Shown: piece by piece, positions 46,112-54,613 of the stretch
Layout: every line of letters starts with the position of its first letter
Position numbering within the stretch: the first letter of the stretch is position 1
Source of the DNA: Ruminococcaceae bacterium UBA7075
Lineage (GTDB): Bacteria > Bacillota > Clostridia > Oscillospirales > Acutalibacteraceae
Length of the DNA: 64,000 bases
Direction of reading: 5' to 3'
Assembly: GCA_002493635.1 (NCBI GenBank)
Contig: DKZL01000012.1
Span: 23,641 to 87,640 of the forward strand
Translations under genes and position numbers: made by a program
Notes under the pieces: generated by a model
Databases searched by the model: none
Told to the model about the DNA's origin: nothing
What the model saw: only the letters and a program-made list of their open reading frames with translations

Positions 46112-47008
46112 TTATACGAGCGGCTCCTGATTCGGAAGAACACCGCTTGCGTCAGAGATTATAAACTTAACAGCTGTTGCCCAGTCATTTGTTGTTGTGA
46201 AGATAACATGTGCAGAACCGTTGATTATGTAAGTGTATGTGCCGTCTCCGTTTGCAGTCATCAGATTAAATCCGGCACCAACTCTGTCTCCGCCAAAAGT
46301 ATATACATAGATATCGCCTGTATATCCCTCAGGAGCAGTAACATTTACTACTGCATCTGCAACATCTGTACGAGTGTATACATATGTTTTTACCTTAACA
46401 TCATTAACAAAAATTTCAATTGTTGTTGTTTCAGTAAGATTTAAGGTTACATCTCCTGATAAGAAATCTTCTTCGCCATTTACTGTATATGTAGCATCAT
46501 TAGTGTTAAATGCATACAAATTAACATCAAGTGAGCCTGAGAATGACTTTGAGTTAGGAGTTGCAACCACCTTTGGAGCAGTAGAAGAAGCTGTAAGTGA
46601 CTGCTCAACAGATGTAACATTACCGGCTGCATTAACGATAGGCTTATATGTGTTTTTGTCTGCTTCAGTAACGATATTTGGAGTCTGCTTGCCACTCCAG
46701 TCTGTTGTGTTTGTAAAGAGGAAGCACTCAGTGCCTGCTTCTACATCAACAGGAGCAACTGCTGTGTATAAGTCATTGCCTGCAGCGTCCATCTTAACAA
46801 AGTCGCCGAAGTAACCCATACCCCATGAATAGAGATATACATCAGTCCAATCAGTGTTTGTGTTATCAAACACAATGTCGTCACCTGCAGCAAATGCTAA
46901 AACTGCGGGTTCTTATTCAGGTGTTGCTGCGGATGCTGAAACTGCACCTACTGTAACTGCTGAGAATGCCATTAAACCTGTCAATAAAACTGAAATAAGC
47001 TTTTTCAT
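46112..47008 (-). pseudogene. Secreted protein with starch-binding look, broken by in-frame TAA
   Basis: AAGGAAG precedes ATG 47006-47008. The first 31 codons encode a signal peptide (MKKLISVLLTGLMAFSAVTV then ASAATPE). A TAA at 46913-46915 interrupts the frame, which then stays open for 266 codons. The downstream part begins with aromatic-rich FDNTNTDWTDVYLYSWGMG, similar in pattern to CBM26/CBM25 starch-binding modules, and a second similar unit ends the protein. A GTG at 46873 could restart translation but would leave no signal peptide. Confidence 0.75.
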
Positions 47009-47971
47009 AATTTTTTCTTCCTTATTATGAAAAATCTTTGCTGTTAACGCTGATTAACAGATTTTTTATTCCTGCGGTTTTAAAATTGTCATATTCAATA
47101 TACTAATTCCTTGCAATTTTAGTTTGCACGGAGTACATTTATGTGCAATTTATTTGCCGCAAAAATGTGTGTAATTATTTATGGATGTTAATTATTTTTA
47201 TTTTAAATTTTAATATCACACAAATAATTAGTCTGATGATTGGAACAATAAAATTCGTTCCGAACTTGGTGTGGTTATGCATTTCTGCATATAAAGGGAA
47301 AATCAACGTCTCCGATTTTATAATTAAAACGGTCAGACGGCGAAAAAATATAAAGTTGCAACAGCAAAAGCTGAATTTAAAATTTCACAATAGCTTTCCG
47401 GTATCTCGAGATCAATAAGTTCGGCTTAATGGTAAAATAGCAAATTCTTGTAAAAACGTAAAGTTTAGCTGTATTGTCAGGTTACTCATTCGTATTTGAA
47501 TGAGGGGGGTTGCTAAATTTTTGTTTTTTCTGTCGTATATTTCCCGCATACTGTCCGTTTTAATTATAAAACCGGTGTCGTTTGGAAGAAAATTAATTAT
47601 TCATACAATATACTTGTTCATCAAATTAATATATTCAGTAAATATTAATTACTCTTTGAACCAAATTCTAATTATATTTTCTTCATTATCCGTGTTCTTA
47701 AAATATTAAATTGTAGGGTGAGCATAAACGGATGCTCAGAATTTTGAGGTTTTGATTAATTATGAATGTTAAGTTATCATTTATTAATCAATCAGACCTG
47801 CATAACTGTTAAAGCATATCACTCGGCGTTGATTTTAGCAGAATTTTATATGTAACTGATATAAAAATATATGCAGGAATGTTTCTGATATATGACCTGA
47901 AAATAATTTGATTTGTGTATTTAGCAAGTTTAAAACATTGGTATCATCTGTTTTAAATAAAAATTTACAGA
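47009..47971. other. Gene-poor gap upstream of the broken secreted protein
   Basis: About 960 bases with only two weak plus-strand frames (47143-47418 and 47500-47709), both hydrophobic, low in complexity and without ribosome sites. A GTAGGG next to a TGAGCAT/ATGCTCA hairpin at 47713-47738 may be a decayed half of the palindromic repeat. TTTAAAACA and TGTTTTAAA (47929-47957) form a stem just past agrD and may end the agr transcript. Confidence 0.4.
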
Positions 47972-48121
47972 TTACTTGCTTTTCTTTAAAATCTGCTTAA
48001 GATTCTTTGGTTCCTTAGGCTGGCCAAAGAAATGAACTGATGCTGATTCGCAACCGATTTTTGCAGATCTTAATACTACTGATTTAGCAGCCCTCTTTAA
48101 TACATTGTTTGATTTTTTCAT
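47972..48121 (-). CDS. agrD: AgrD-type cyclic autoinducer peptide precursor, Ser in ring position
   Basis: A 49-residue peptide starting MKKSNNVLKRAAKSVVLRSA, with GGAGAG six bases before the ATG. It overlaps agrB by 38 bases. The N-terminal part is an amphipathic basic helix. Then come ESASVHFF and the conserved AgrB recognition tail GQPKEPKNL. Aligned with clostridial AgrD (pattern S-A-C-x-x-x-x then xQPxEP), the ring-forming residue is Ser rather than Cys, predicting a Ser lactone ring SVHFF. A Cys lies four residues further upstream (GCES). Confidence 0.85.
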   Translation of the reverse strand: MKKSNNVLKRAAKSVVLRSAKIGCESASVHFFGQPKEPKNLKQILKKSK

Positions 48122-48707
48122 TGTGAACTCTCCGTTTCTGAAAAATTATTTCTACAAGTATTGATATGTCTATTACAACAATTGTTGGCAAAACAATCAA
48201 TACTTGGTAAATTCCTGTAATCTCATAAACTATGTATGATAAACCTAACTCTGCAACCACTAACAATAAAGAGATTATTTTAAATCTGTTTTTATTAGTA
48301 TCCGAAATATCTTTATTAGGATTGCTCACAGGAGCAAATAAGATAAAAATGCAAAGTGAAATTATGAATATGATTCCGAAGCTGATAAAATTATTTTCAA
48401 GAAAATGATTTATGTAAATCCGATAAAATAATATTGAGCAAATATATGATATTATTAAAACTATATTACACTTTAAATAGGTTTTTGAATGGTAACCACC
48501 CGAAAACATTCTTATTACTGATAGTGAAATCATATATATAATGCTTTCTGCAAACAGGTTAAAAATAAGTCCTGCCGTCAATAGTGAAATTGCTCCGATT
48601 ATAGTTGACAGAGTAATTTCAATTCCGTAAATATAAACTTCAATTGGATAATCATCATTATTGTCAAATAAAAAATCTGCTATCTTTTCAGATAAGGTGT
48701 GTAGCAT
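48084..48707 (-). CDS. agrB: AgrB-type peptide-processing membrane endopeptidase
   Basis: AgrB removes the C-terminal tail of AgrD and closes the (thio)lactone ring at the membrane. The 207-residue protein has about six helices and the catalytic pair in FSGGYHSKTYLKCN, His and Cys seven residues apart, as in staphylococcal AgrB. AAGGTGA precedes the ATG. It lies between the sensor kinase gene and agrD in an A-C-B-D order. Confidence 0.92.
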   Translation of the reverse strand: MLHTLSEKIADFLFDNNDDYPIEVYIYGIEITLSTIIGAISLLTAGLIFNLFAESIIYMISLSVIRMFSGGYHSKTYLKCNIVLIISYICSILFYRIYINHFLENNFISFGIIFIISLCIFILFAPVSNPNKDISDTNKNRFKIISLLLVVAELGLSYIVYEITGIYQVLIVLPTIVVIDISILVEIIFQKRRVHNEKIKQCIKEGC

Positions 48708-48790
48708 TTTTTGTCACCTTCTACTGAAATTATAGCAGATTATTTTTATTTTTGTTAAAAGTGGTAAAAATGGTTCGTTTTCTGGTAAAC

Positions 48791-50104
48791 TTAGTTCTTT
48801 AAAATTACGCTTGAACAGAAAAAACCGTCTTCTTCATAAATCTTTGTGTCACCATTATACTTTGTTGCTATGTTTTTTATGATTTCTGTGCCTTTTCCAT
48901 GCAGTGAAAAATCTTTTTTGCTGCTTTTTAGATGAGGATTTTCATTCAGGACAGATTTGAGAATTTTATTTTTACAAGTAATTATGTAATATTTATTATG
49001 AGAAGCAATTTCCAATGACATTTGTCTTGATTCCAAGGGAACTGAGCTTAAATATTCAATGGCATTATCACATAGGTTTCCGATAATTGAAATTATATCA
49101 TGTTCATTTTCCAGATTGGCAAGCGAGTCACTGATTTCGACTGTAAATACAATTTTCTGAGATACTGCTTTTTCTAATTCAACATTGACAATAGCATTCA
49201 GCAAAGGATTTTTTGTATTAAGAGGTGTATAAACACCTGACATATTGTGTAAAATATCACCGCACAGCTCTTTTGCTTCAATATACTTATTGTCGTTTAT
49301 TAGCTTTTCAATACATAATAAACGATTTTTCATATCGTGCTTGATTTTTGCTATTTTTTCAATTTGATTATGTGTTTGCAATACATTTTCTTCGTACAGT
49401 TTTTCTCTTTGCTCACTTAATAAGAGCTTTGTTTTTATTTCATAATTTTTGCTTATGCTTATCATCATTAGCATTATGGTAATTACAACTGCAATCATAC
49501 CAATACAGATTATTGCAAGATAGCCTATTATATCAGGTTGAAAACTTGTTTTGCTCAGTATAAAAAATGTACAGTGTATTATAAACAGCGCAACTGTCGG
49601 AATCAATATAAATGCTGAAATATCAGTCCATTTCATAAGATTTATTTTTTTCTTGGCAAGCCTTACAATCAGCCACAGCACAAGCAAATTGGTCAGATTT
49701 ACTAAAGCAAGACAAAAATATCTGTAAATTGATGACTTGTAAATAAGGTCAGAGAATGATTCACCTGTTGCAAAGCTTACAATGTAACCAAAAGAAAAAG
49801 AAACAATACCATTAACAAGCATATTAACAAAAGGCATTATTAATCTAATCCATTTATTGCCATTCAGAAATACTAATGTATATATTTCCATTATAGCAAT
49901 ATAAACAAAAATATCCTTAAAACCTATGTACCCGGTATAAAAGTTAAAAAAACATATTGCTGCAAAAAGAGTTGTTATAACACTGCACAGGCTTATTATA
50001 TTAATCTTTTTGCTCTTTTCTGTGCCAAAAAAGAAATATAAAAATCCTACAAACATAAACGCCTGAAATAAATTGGCGAACATTTCTACTATTATATCAA
50101 TCAT
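48791..50104 (-). CDS. agrC: AgrC-type sensor histidine kinase (GHKL)
   Basis: A membrane receptor kinase of about 437 residues. Six or seven helices fill residues 1-200, followed by a coiled linker. The phospho-acceptor motif is KIKHDMKNRLLCIEKL, and the GHKL ATPase has NLCDNAIEYL and HGKGTEIIKN. The ATG at 50102-50104 overlaps the agrA stop (ATGA) and is chosen over a longer frame. It would sense the AgrD-derived peptide and phosphorylate AgrA. Confidence 0.9.
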   Translation of the reverse strand: MIDIIVEMFANLFQAFMFVGFLYFFFGTEKSKKINIISLCSVITTLFAAICFFNFYTGYIGFKDIFVYIAIMEIYTLVFLNGNKWIRLIMPFVNMLVNGIVSFSFGYIVSFATGESFSDLIYKSSIYRYFCLALVNLTNLLVLWLIVRLAKKKINLMKWTDISAFILIPTVALFIIHCTFFILSKTSFQPDIIGYLAIICIGMIAVVITIMLMMISISKNYEIKTKLLLSEQREKLYEENVLQTHNQIEKIAKIKHDMKNRLLCIEKLINDNKYIEAKELCGDILHNMSGVYTPLNTKNPLLNAIVNVELEKAVSQKIVFTVEISDSLANLENEHDIISIIGNLCDNAIEYLSSVPLESRQMSLEIASHNKYYIITCKNKILKSVLNENPHLKSSKKDFSLHGKGTEIIKNIATKYNGDTKIYEEDGFFCSSVILKN

Positions 50105-50814
50105 CTTCGCTTTACCATCCAATCAAAATAAATATCCTTAACCGATTGTTTATAGCTTTTGCTGACAGGAATTTTTGTTCCGTCAAGAAGTGTTACTTCC
50201 GTATTAGCAATTTCTTCAATATATGAAAGATTTACAAGATAACCGACATGGGTTCTTATGAAGTTGTTTGATTGTAAATCTTTCAGCTTTTCATCAATAT
50301 TGCTTCGTTCTTTGTACTCGTCATATTTCGTGTGAAAAACAACATAATTTTTATCTTTTTCTATATACATTATGTTGTCAGGATTCAAAAAGATTGTGTT
50401 TCTTCCTGTCTTAATCGGATACTTTATCGCTTTGTCAGCAAGCTTATTGTTAATGCTCAAAATACATTTTTCAATATCTTCGGTAAAATAATTTTTTCTG
50501 ATAAATGAATAGGGAAATTGCTTGAGTGCATCAAAAACAAGATTATCTTTGCTCGTAACAAAAATTATATATGGAATATCAAGATTGCCTTTCAGCTTGT
50601 TAATTTGTTCTGCAGTTGTAATTCCGTCTAAGTACGGCATATCTATATCAAGGAAAATTAAATCGTATTTATTATAATTGTCTATAGCGGAATAACCGCT
50701 GTTAAGAGTGTCAATAGTACATTCAATTAACCTATTTGTACATATTTTTTCAATTATGACTTTATATTCATTTAAGAATAGATTTTCGTCATCGCATATT
50801 GCTATTTTCAACAT
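50101..50814 (-). CDS. agrA: LytTR-family response regulator (AgrA-like)
   Basis: The 237-residue regulator has a receiver domain (1-120) with the acidic pair DDEN and phospho-Asp in DLIFLDIDMP. A LytTR DNA-binding domain (about 140-235) contains IMYIEKDKNYVVFHT and FIRTHVGYLVN. First gene of the agr operon, with a promoter at 50845-50872. LytTR proteins bind direct repeats; clear ones are not obvious just upstream, so its targets may be elsewhere. Confidence 0.92.
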   Translation of the reverse strand: MLKIAICDDENLFLNEYKVIIEKICTNRLIECTIDTLNSGYSAIDNYNKYDLIFLDIDMPYLDGITTAEQINKLKGNLDIPYIIFVTSKDNLVFDALKQFPYSFIRKNYFTEDIEKCILSINNKLADKAIKYPIKTGRNTIFLNPDNIMYIEKDKNYVVFHTKYDEYKERSNIDEKLKDLQSNNFIRTHVGYLVNLSYIEEIANTEVTLLDGTKIPVSKSYKQSVKDIYFDWMVKRR

Positions 50815-50844
50815 AATATCACCTGTTTTTGCTTTGTCTAATTA

Positions 50845-50872
50845 ATTATACCATAATTCACAATATGTTCAA
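50845..50872 (-). promoter_or_regulatory. Promoter of the agr operon
   Basis: On the minus strand TTGAAC (50867-50872), a 16-base spacer and TATAAT (50845-50850), about 30 bases before the agrA start codon. Confidence 0.7.
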
Positions 50873-50883
50873 GAACAAACAAT

Positions 50884-50985
50884 GGCTTTCTGAAAAAAGC
50901 AGCCGGTGGACTGCATTCATCCGAGCAGACAGCACCATATGAAAACGCACTTTTGTGCCCGGATGTTTCCGGACAGTTTCCAAAA
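50884..50985 (-). ncRNA. Copy 2 of the conserved structured element, upstream of agr
   Basis: It aligns with 35815-35905 on the same strand, sharing CATATGGTGCTGTCTGC and the downstream TGCAG-CCAC-CTGC pattern. Possible stems are GGTG with CACC enclosing CTGC with GCAG, GCAC with GTGC around AAAA, and CCGGA with TCCGG. It ends in TTTTTT and lies upstream of the agr promoter, so here it reads as a short independent transcript or repeat, not part of the agrA leader. Confidence 0.55.
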
Positions 50986-50989
50986 AAGT

Positions 50990-51030
50990 AAAAAACATCC
51001 CACTGTCTTAAAACAGTGGGACGGTTTTTA
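50990..51030 (-). terminator. Terminator after the thioesterase gene
   Basis: CCCACTGT (50999-51006) pairs with ACAGTGGG (51013-51020) around a six-base loop and is followed on the minus strand by ATGTTTTTT. It closes the fabF-ligase-thioesterase operon. Confidence 0.88.
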
Positions 51031-51441
51031 ACACTCAACCTGACTTTTCATTTTTTCGTAGATTTCAGGAAATTTTCTTTTTATACTCACAGGTATTAAT
51101 TTGTCCTCAGTAGCAAAGCAATGAGCGGTATGGCCTGTTGCTGCAATTGTACCGCACGGAAGTACTATTTTATATTCAAACTCAAAACTTGCACCGTTAA
51201 ATTTGACAAGCCTTGTTTCAACAATAAATTCATCAAAAAATCTCAAGGGCTTAATATATCTTGCATAAGCGTCAACATTCGGAATTACAATGCCGTTGCT
51301 CTCAATATTCCTGATGTCACATCCGATTTGCTTCATAAAATTGCTGCGTGCTTCTTCAAAATAACGAATATAATTTGAATGGTGCACAACCTTCATTTTG
51401 TCAGTTTCATAATACTGAACCTGCCGAGTATAAGTTTTCAT
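51028..51441 (-). CDS. Acyl-CoA thioesterase, YbgC/4HBT family
   Basis: A hot-dog-fold thioesterase of 137 residues. The catalytic-type segment is VQYYETDKMKVVHHSNYIRY, followed by FEEARSNFMKQIG, as in YbgC/FadM enzymes. Last gene of the fabF operon, 11 bases after the ligase stop. In this context it probably releases or recycles an acyl thioester; the chain length is unknown. Confidence 0.88.
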   Translation of the reverse strand: MKTYTRQVQYYETDKMKVVHHSNYIRYFEEARSNFMKQIGCDIRNIESNGIVIPNVDAYARYIKPLRFFDEFIVETRLVKFNGASFEFEYKIVLPCGTIAATGHTAHCFATEDKLIPVSIKRKFPEIYEKMKSQVEC

Positions 51442-51452
51442 ATAAAATCATC

Positions 51453-53114
51453 TTACTTTCTTAACAATAATCCTTTTTCAAGGTCAAGTTTTGCCTGCTC
51501 TTTAATTTTGAAGTGCTGTTTCTTGCCTGTGGCTGTCTGCGGCAGTTCATTAACAAACCGATAATAACGAGGAACCTGATATTTTGAAAGATTTGGTGAG
51601 CTTTGGCAATATTCTATAAGCTCTGCAACAGTCAGGCTGTCGTCGTCTTTGATAACATATGCTGCAACAGACTCACCTCTTGTACTGTCGGGAACACCTG
51701 TTACTATACATTCGTGTACTTTCGGATGGCGGTTGATAACTTCTTCAATTCTGGCAGGGTAAATATTCTCACCCTTGCTGATTATCATATCGTCTTTTCT
51801 TCCGGCAACAGTAACAAATTGTTTATCATCCCAAGTGCCAATATCGCCTGTATACATCCAGCCCTTATAAAATTTTTCCTCAGTTGCTTTTGCGTTATTA
51901 ATATAGCAATAGGTTGTTTTTGAAGGACTTTTAATAATTATTTCTCCCTCTGTCTTGTTGTCGGTCGGAACAACATCGTCGGGTTCAGCTTTTTTGTCAT
52001 CGTATACATTGACAATTCTTACCTCATCATCTGTGCAGGAACGGCCCGCAGATCCTGCCATTTCAGGCAAATCATACGGACGAAGGAAGGTATTCCAGAA
52101 GGTTTCTGTAGTGCCATATCCATTAAAAATATTAGGAGTGAGTGTTTTCTGAAAACGAATACAAGCTTCTTTTTCAAGAGGACTGCCCATTGTTGTAATA
52201 CCCTTGAGTGTGGAAATGTCTGCAGGGTGTTTTTCCTGACGTGTTGCAAGCAGTGTGAGTACCGACGGAACACCTGTAAGATAAGTTATTCCGAATTTTT
52301 CTACACATTCAAGGCATGTTTTGGGGTTAAAAGTCCTGTAAATCACAAGCGACGCACCGGCATAAAGAGTAGGTGTAGGACCGCCTGAGTGAATACCTCC
52401 TCTGTGAAACCAGGGAGTCATATTCATTGTAACATCTGTAGGATTAAGCGGATAGTGCATAATAACATCGTGCGCAGATAAAACCTCATTAATGTTGTTG
52501 AGCGGAACACCTTTTGGAGTTCCTGTTGTACCGGATGTCTGCAATCGGATTACCTCATCATAAATATGAGGGTTAAAATCTATCGGAGGATTTTCCGTAC
52601 TGCTTTGAGCCGTATATTCTTCATATGCAATATGACCTTCAGGAACAGAAATTTCTTTATTAGAATTATTCACTGCAATAACAACTTCCGGCTTGTGAGA
52701 AGAAATGCTTAAAGTCTGTACCGCCGTGTCAGTTATTTCTGCATCATAAATATAAGCCTTTGGCTTGTTGTGTTCAATAATTTCAGCTGTTTCACCGGGT
52801 GAAAGATTAAAATTAGCAGGGTTGAAAATTGCACCGATTTTTTGTGTTGCTATCTGGCTGAACAAAAACTGTGGTGAATTGTAAAGCTGAACAAATACGA
52901 CGTCACTTTTTACAAGTCCTGTTGCTTTTAATGCGTTTGCAAGTTTATTTGCATCACTGTTAAGCTCTGCATAGCTCCAAACCTGACCGTTTGCTGCATT
53001 TACTGCTGCATTTCTGTCTGAAAAGCGGCTTACATTACGCATAAAGCCATTCAGCCAGGTAAATTCATGTTCAAACGTATTGATAAACATATCTGCATTG
53101 TATGTCAATTCCAT
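51453..53114 (-). CDS. AMP-dependent acyl-CoA synthetase/ligase
   Basis: This 553-residue protein is of the ANL adenylate-forming superfamily. Motifs include the P-loop-like RLQTSGTTGTPKGVPL, FNGYGTTE, YTGDIGTWDD and the hinge VAGRKDDMIISKGENIYP. The catalytic C-terminal lysine is in the QTATGKKQHFKI region. It activates a carboxylic acid to acyl-AMP and transfers it to CoA or a carrier. Flanked by fabF and a thioesterase, all on one strand. Confidence 0.93.
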   Translation of the reverse strand: MELTYNADMFINTFEHEFTWLNGFMRNVSRFSDRNAAVNAANGQVWSYAELNSDANKLANALKATGLVKSDVVFVQLYNSPQFLFSQIATQKIGAIFNPANFNLSPGETAEIIEHNKPKAYIYDAEITDTAVQTLSISSHKPEVVIAVNNSNKEISVPEGHIAYEEYTAQSSTENPPIDFNPHIYDEVIRLQTSGTTGTPKGVPLNNINEVLSAHDVIMHYPLNPTDVTMNMTPWFHRGGIHSGGPTPTLYAGASLVIYRTFNPKTCLECVEKFGITYLTGVPSVLTLLATRQEKHPADISTLKGITTMGSPLEKEACIRFQKTLTPNIFNGYGTTETFWNTFLRPYDLPEMAGSAGRSCTDDEVRIVNVYDDKKAEPDDVVPTDNKTEGEIIIKSPSKTTYCYINNAKATEEKFYKGWMYTGDIGTWDDKQFVTVAGRKDDMIISKGENIYPARIEEVINRHPKVHECIVTGVPDSTRGESVAAYVIKDDDSLTVAELIEYCQSSPNLSKYQVPRYYRFVNELPQTATGKKQHFKIKEQAKLDLEKGLLLRK

Positions 53115-53193
53115 AAAAATCCTCGATTCGTATTCTGAATAATAGTTTTACCAATTTATCTGAAATATATACGTTATTTGGCAAAATAACCAA

Positions 53194-54414
53194 TTAATAT
53201 TTTCCAACGATAACGCTTGAGTTCTGTCCGCCAAAGCCAAATGCGTTTGACATAGCGTAGCTAATATCAGCTTTCTTTGCTGTATTAGCCACAAAGTCGA
53301 TACCTGCACATTCCGGGTCAACTTCATTAAGATTAATAGTTGGCGGTATTATACCTGTTTCAATAGTCTTAACGCAGGAGATTACTTCTGTAATTCCGCC
53401 TGCTCCCATCATATGACCCGTTGCACCCTTTGTTGAGCTTACATACGGAAGCTTATCACAGAATACCTTTTTAATTGCAGAGGTTTCAACCGTGTCACCC
53501 TTATTTGTTGCTGTTCCGTGAGCATTAATATATCCGATGTCCTCAGGATTGAGTCCTGCTTCGTTAAGTGCAAGTTTAATACAGGCAATAGCGCCTCTGC
53601 CCTCAGGATGAGGTGCAGTAACATGATGAGCGTCACCCGTATTACCGCAGCCCATTATTGTGCCGTATATTTTAGCTCCTCTTGCAAGTGCATGCTCCTC
53701 GGTTTCAAGAACAAGTGCACCGCCGCCTTCGCCTATTACAAAACCGTCACGGGAAGTGTCAAAAGGACGGCTTGCAGTAGCAGGAGAGTCGTTTCTTCTT
53801 GACAGAGCCTTTGCGTTTGCAAGTGAGTATATTACGAGCGGACAGAGAACAGATTCAGCACCGATAGCAAGCATAACGTCAGCCTTGCCTGCCTGCATAC
53901 ACATAGCGGCTGTGTTGATTGCGTCGCCACCCGATGAGCAGGCTGTGCTTACAGTAAACTGCGGTCCCTGGATGTTGTAATCAATAGCAATATTTGCAGC
54001 TGCAATGTTGCCCAAAATCTTTGGCACAAAACGTGGGCCTACCTTTTTATGTGAAGCACCGCTTAATGCGTCCTGAGTAAAAGCGATTGTGGAAATACCG
54101 CTCATAGCCGTACCCATTACAATGCCTGTGCGTTCAGGTTCAATCGTAATACCGCTCTGATTTATAGCCTCTTTGGCGGCAGTGTAGGCGTACTGCATAA
54201 ACGGGTCAGTTTTTCTTATTAAATCCTTAGGCATATATTCAGACGGATTAAAGTCCTTAACCTCGCCGGCAATCTGAACGGCAAGCTCTGAAGGGTCAAA
54301 GCTTTTGATGGTATCAATGCCTGACTTACCTTCCGTAAGATTTTTCCAGAAAGTATCAACGCCAATACCAAGTGGGGTAACTGCTCCCATACCTGTGATT
54401 ACTATTTTCTTCAT
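53194..54414 (-). CDS. fabF: Beta-ketoacyl-ACP synthase II
   Basis: Condensing enzyme of 406 residues with the Cys-His-His triad: VSTACSSGGDAI, INAHGTATNKGD and TKGATGHMMGAGG. N-terminal KKIVITGMGAVTPLG is typical of FabF. No acpP, fabD or fabG is nearby, so this is an extra KAS linked to a ligase and a thioesterase instead of to the main fatty-acid operon. AAGGAGC precedes the ATG, and a promoter with a LysR-type operator lies upstream. Confidence 0.94.
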   Translation of the reverse strand: MKKIVITGMGAVTPLGIGVDTFWKNLTEGKSGIDTIKSFDPSELAVQIAGEVKDFNPSEYMPKDLIRKTDPFMQYAYTAAKEAINQSGITIEPERTGIVMGTAMSGISTIAFTQDALSGASHKKVGPRFVPKILGNIAAANIAIDYNIQGPQFTVSTACSSGGDAINTAAMCMQAGKADVMLAIGAESVLCPLVIYSLANAKALSRRNDSPATASRPFDTSRDGFVIGEGGGALVLETEEHALARGAKIYGTIMGCGNTGDAHHVTAPHPEGRGAIACIKLALNEAGLNPEDIGYINAHGTATNKGDTVETSAIKKVFCDKLPYVSSTKGATGHMMGAGGITEVISCVKTIETGIIPPTINLNEVDPECAGIDFVANTAKKADISYAMSNAFGFGGQNSSVIVGKY

Positions 54415-54481
54415 AATTTAAGCTCCTTGCTTGATTTTATTTTTGCTATTTACATTCTGCATATTCTTATGCTATACTTAA

Positions 54482-54509
54482 ATTATAACAGGAATGGAAA
54501 AATTTGCAA
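54482..54509 (-). promoter_or_regulatory. Promoter of the fabF operon
   Basis: On the minus strand TTGCAA (54504-54509), a 16-base spacer and TATAAT (54482-54487). It faces away from the LysR-family gene across a 199-base divergent region. Confidence 0.75.
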
Positions 54510-54514
54510 TATAT

Positions 54515-54533
54515 ATCATAATGCAAATATGAT
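54515..54533. promoter_or_regulatory. LysR-type operator between fabF and its regulator
   Basis: A perfect inverted repeat ATCATA-N7-TATGAT (54515-54533) contains the T-N11-A pattern of LysR-regulator sites. It ends five bases upstream of the fabF -35 box, the usual place for activation, and about 80 bases before the regulator gene. Confidence 0.7.
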
Positions 54534-54613
54534 AAAATTTATATGATTTTTTTCTGTTTCTGCATAGTAGATTGAATATAAAACTTATTAGAATGTGATG
54601 TGAGGTAAATTAT

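Noticed and set aside
47143..47709. Two hydrophobic frames of 91 and 69 codons between the broken secreted protein and agrD
   Set aside because: Neither has a ribosome site; both are very AT-rich with biased residues, and they lie in an otherwise gene-free stretch.
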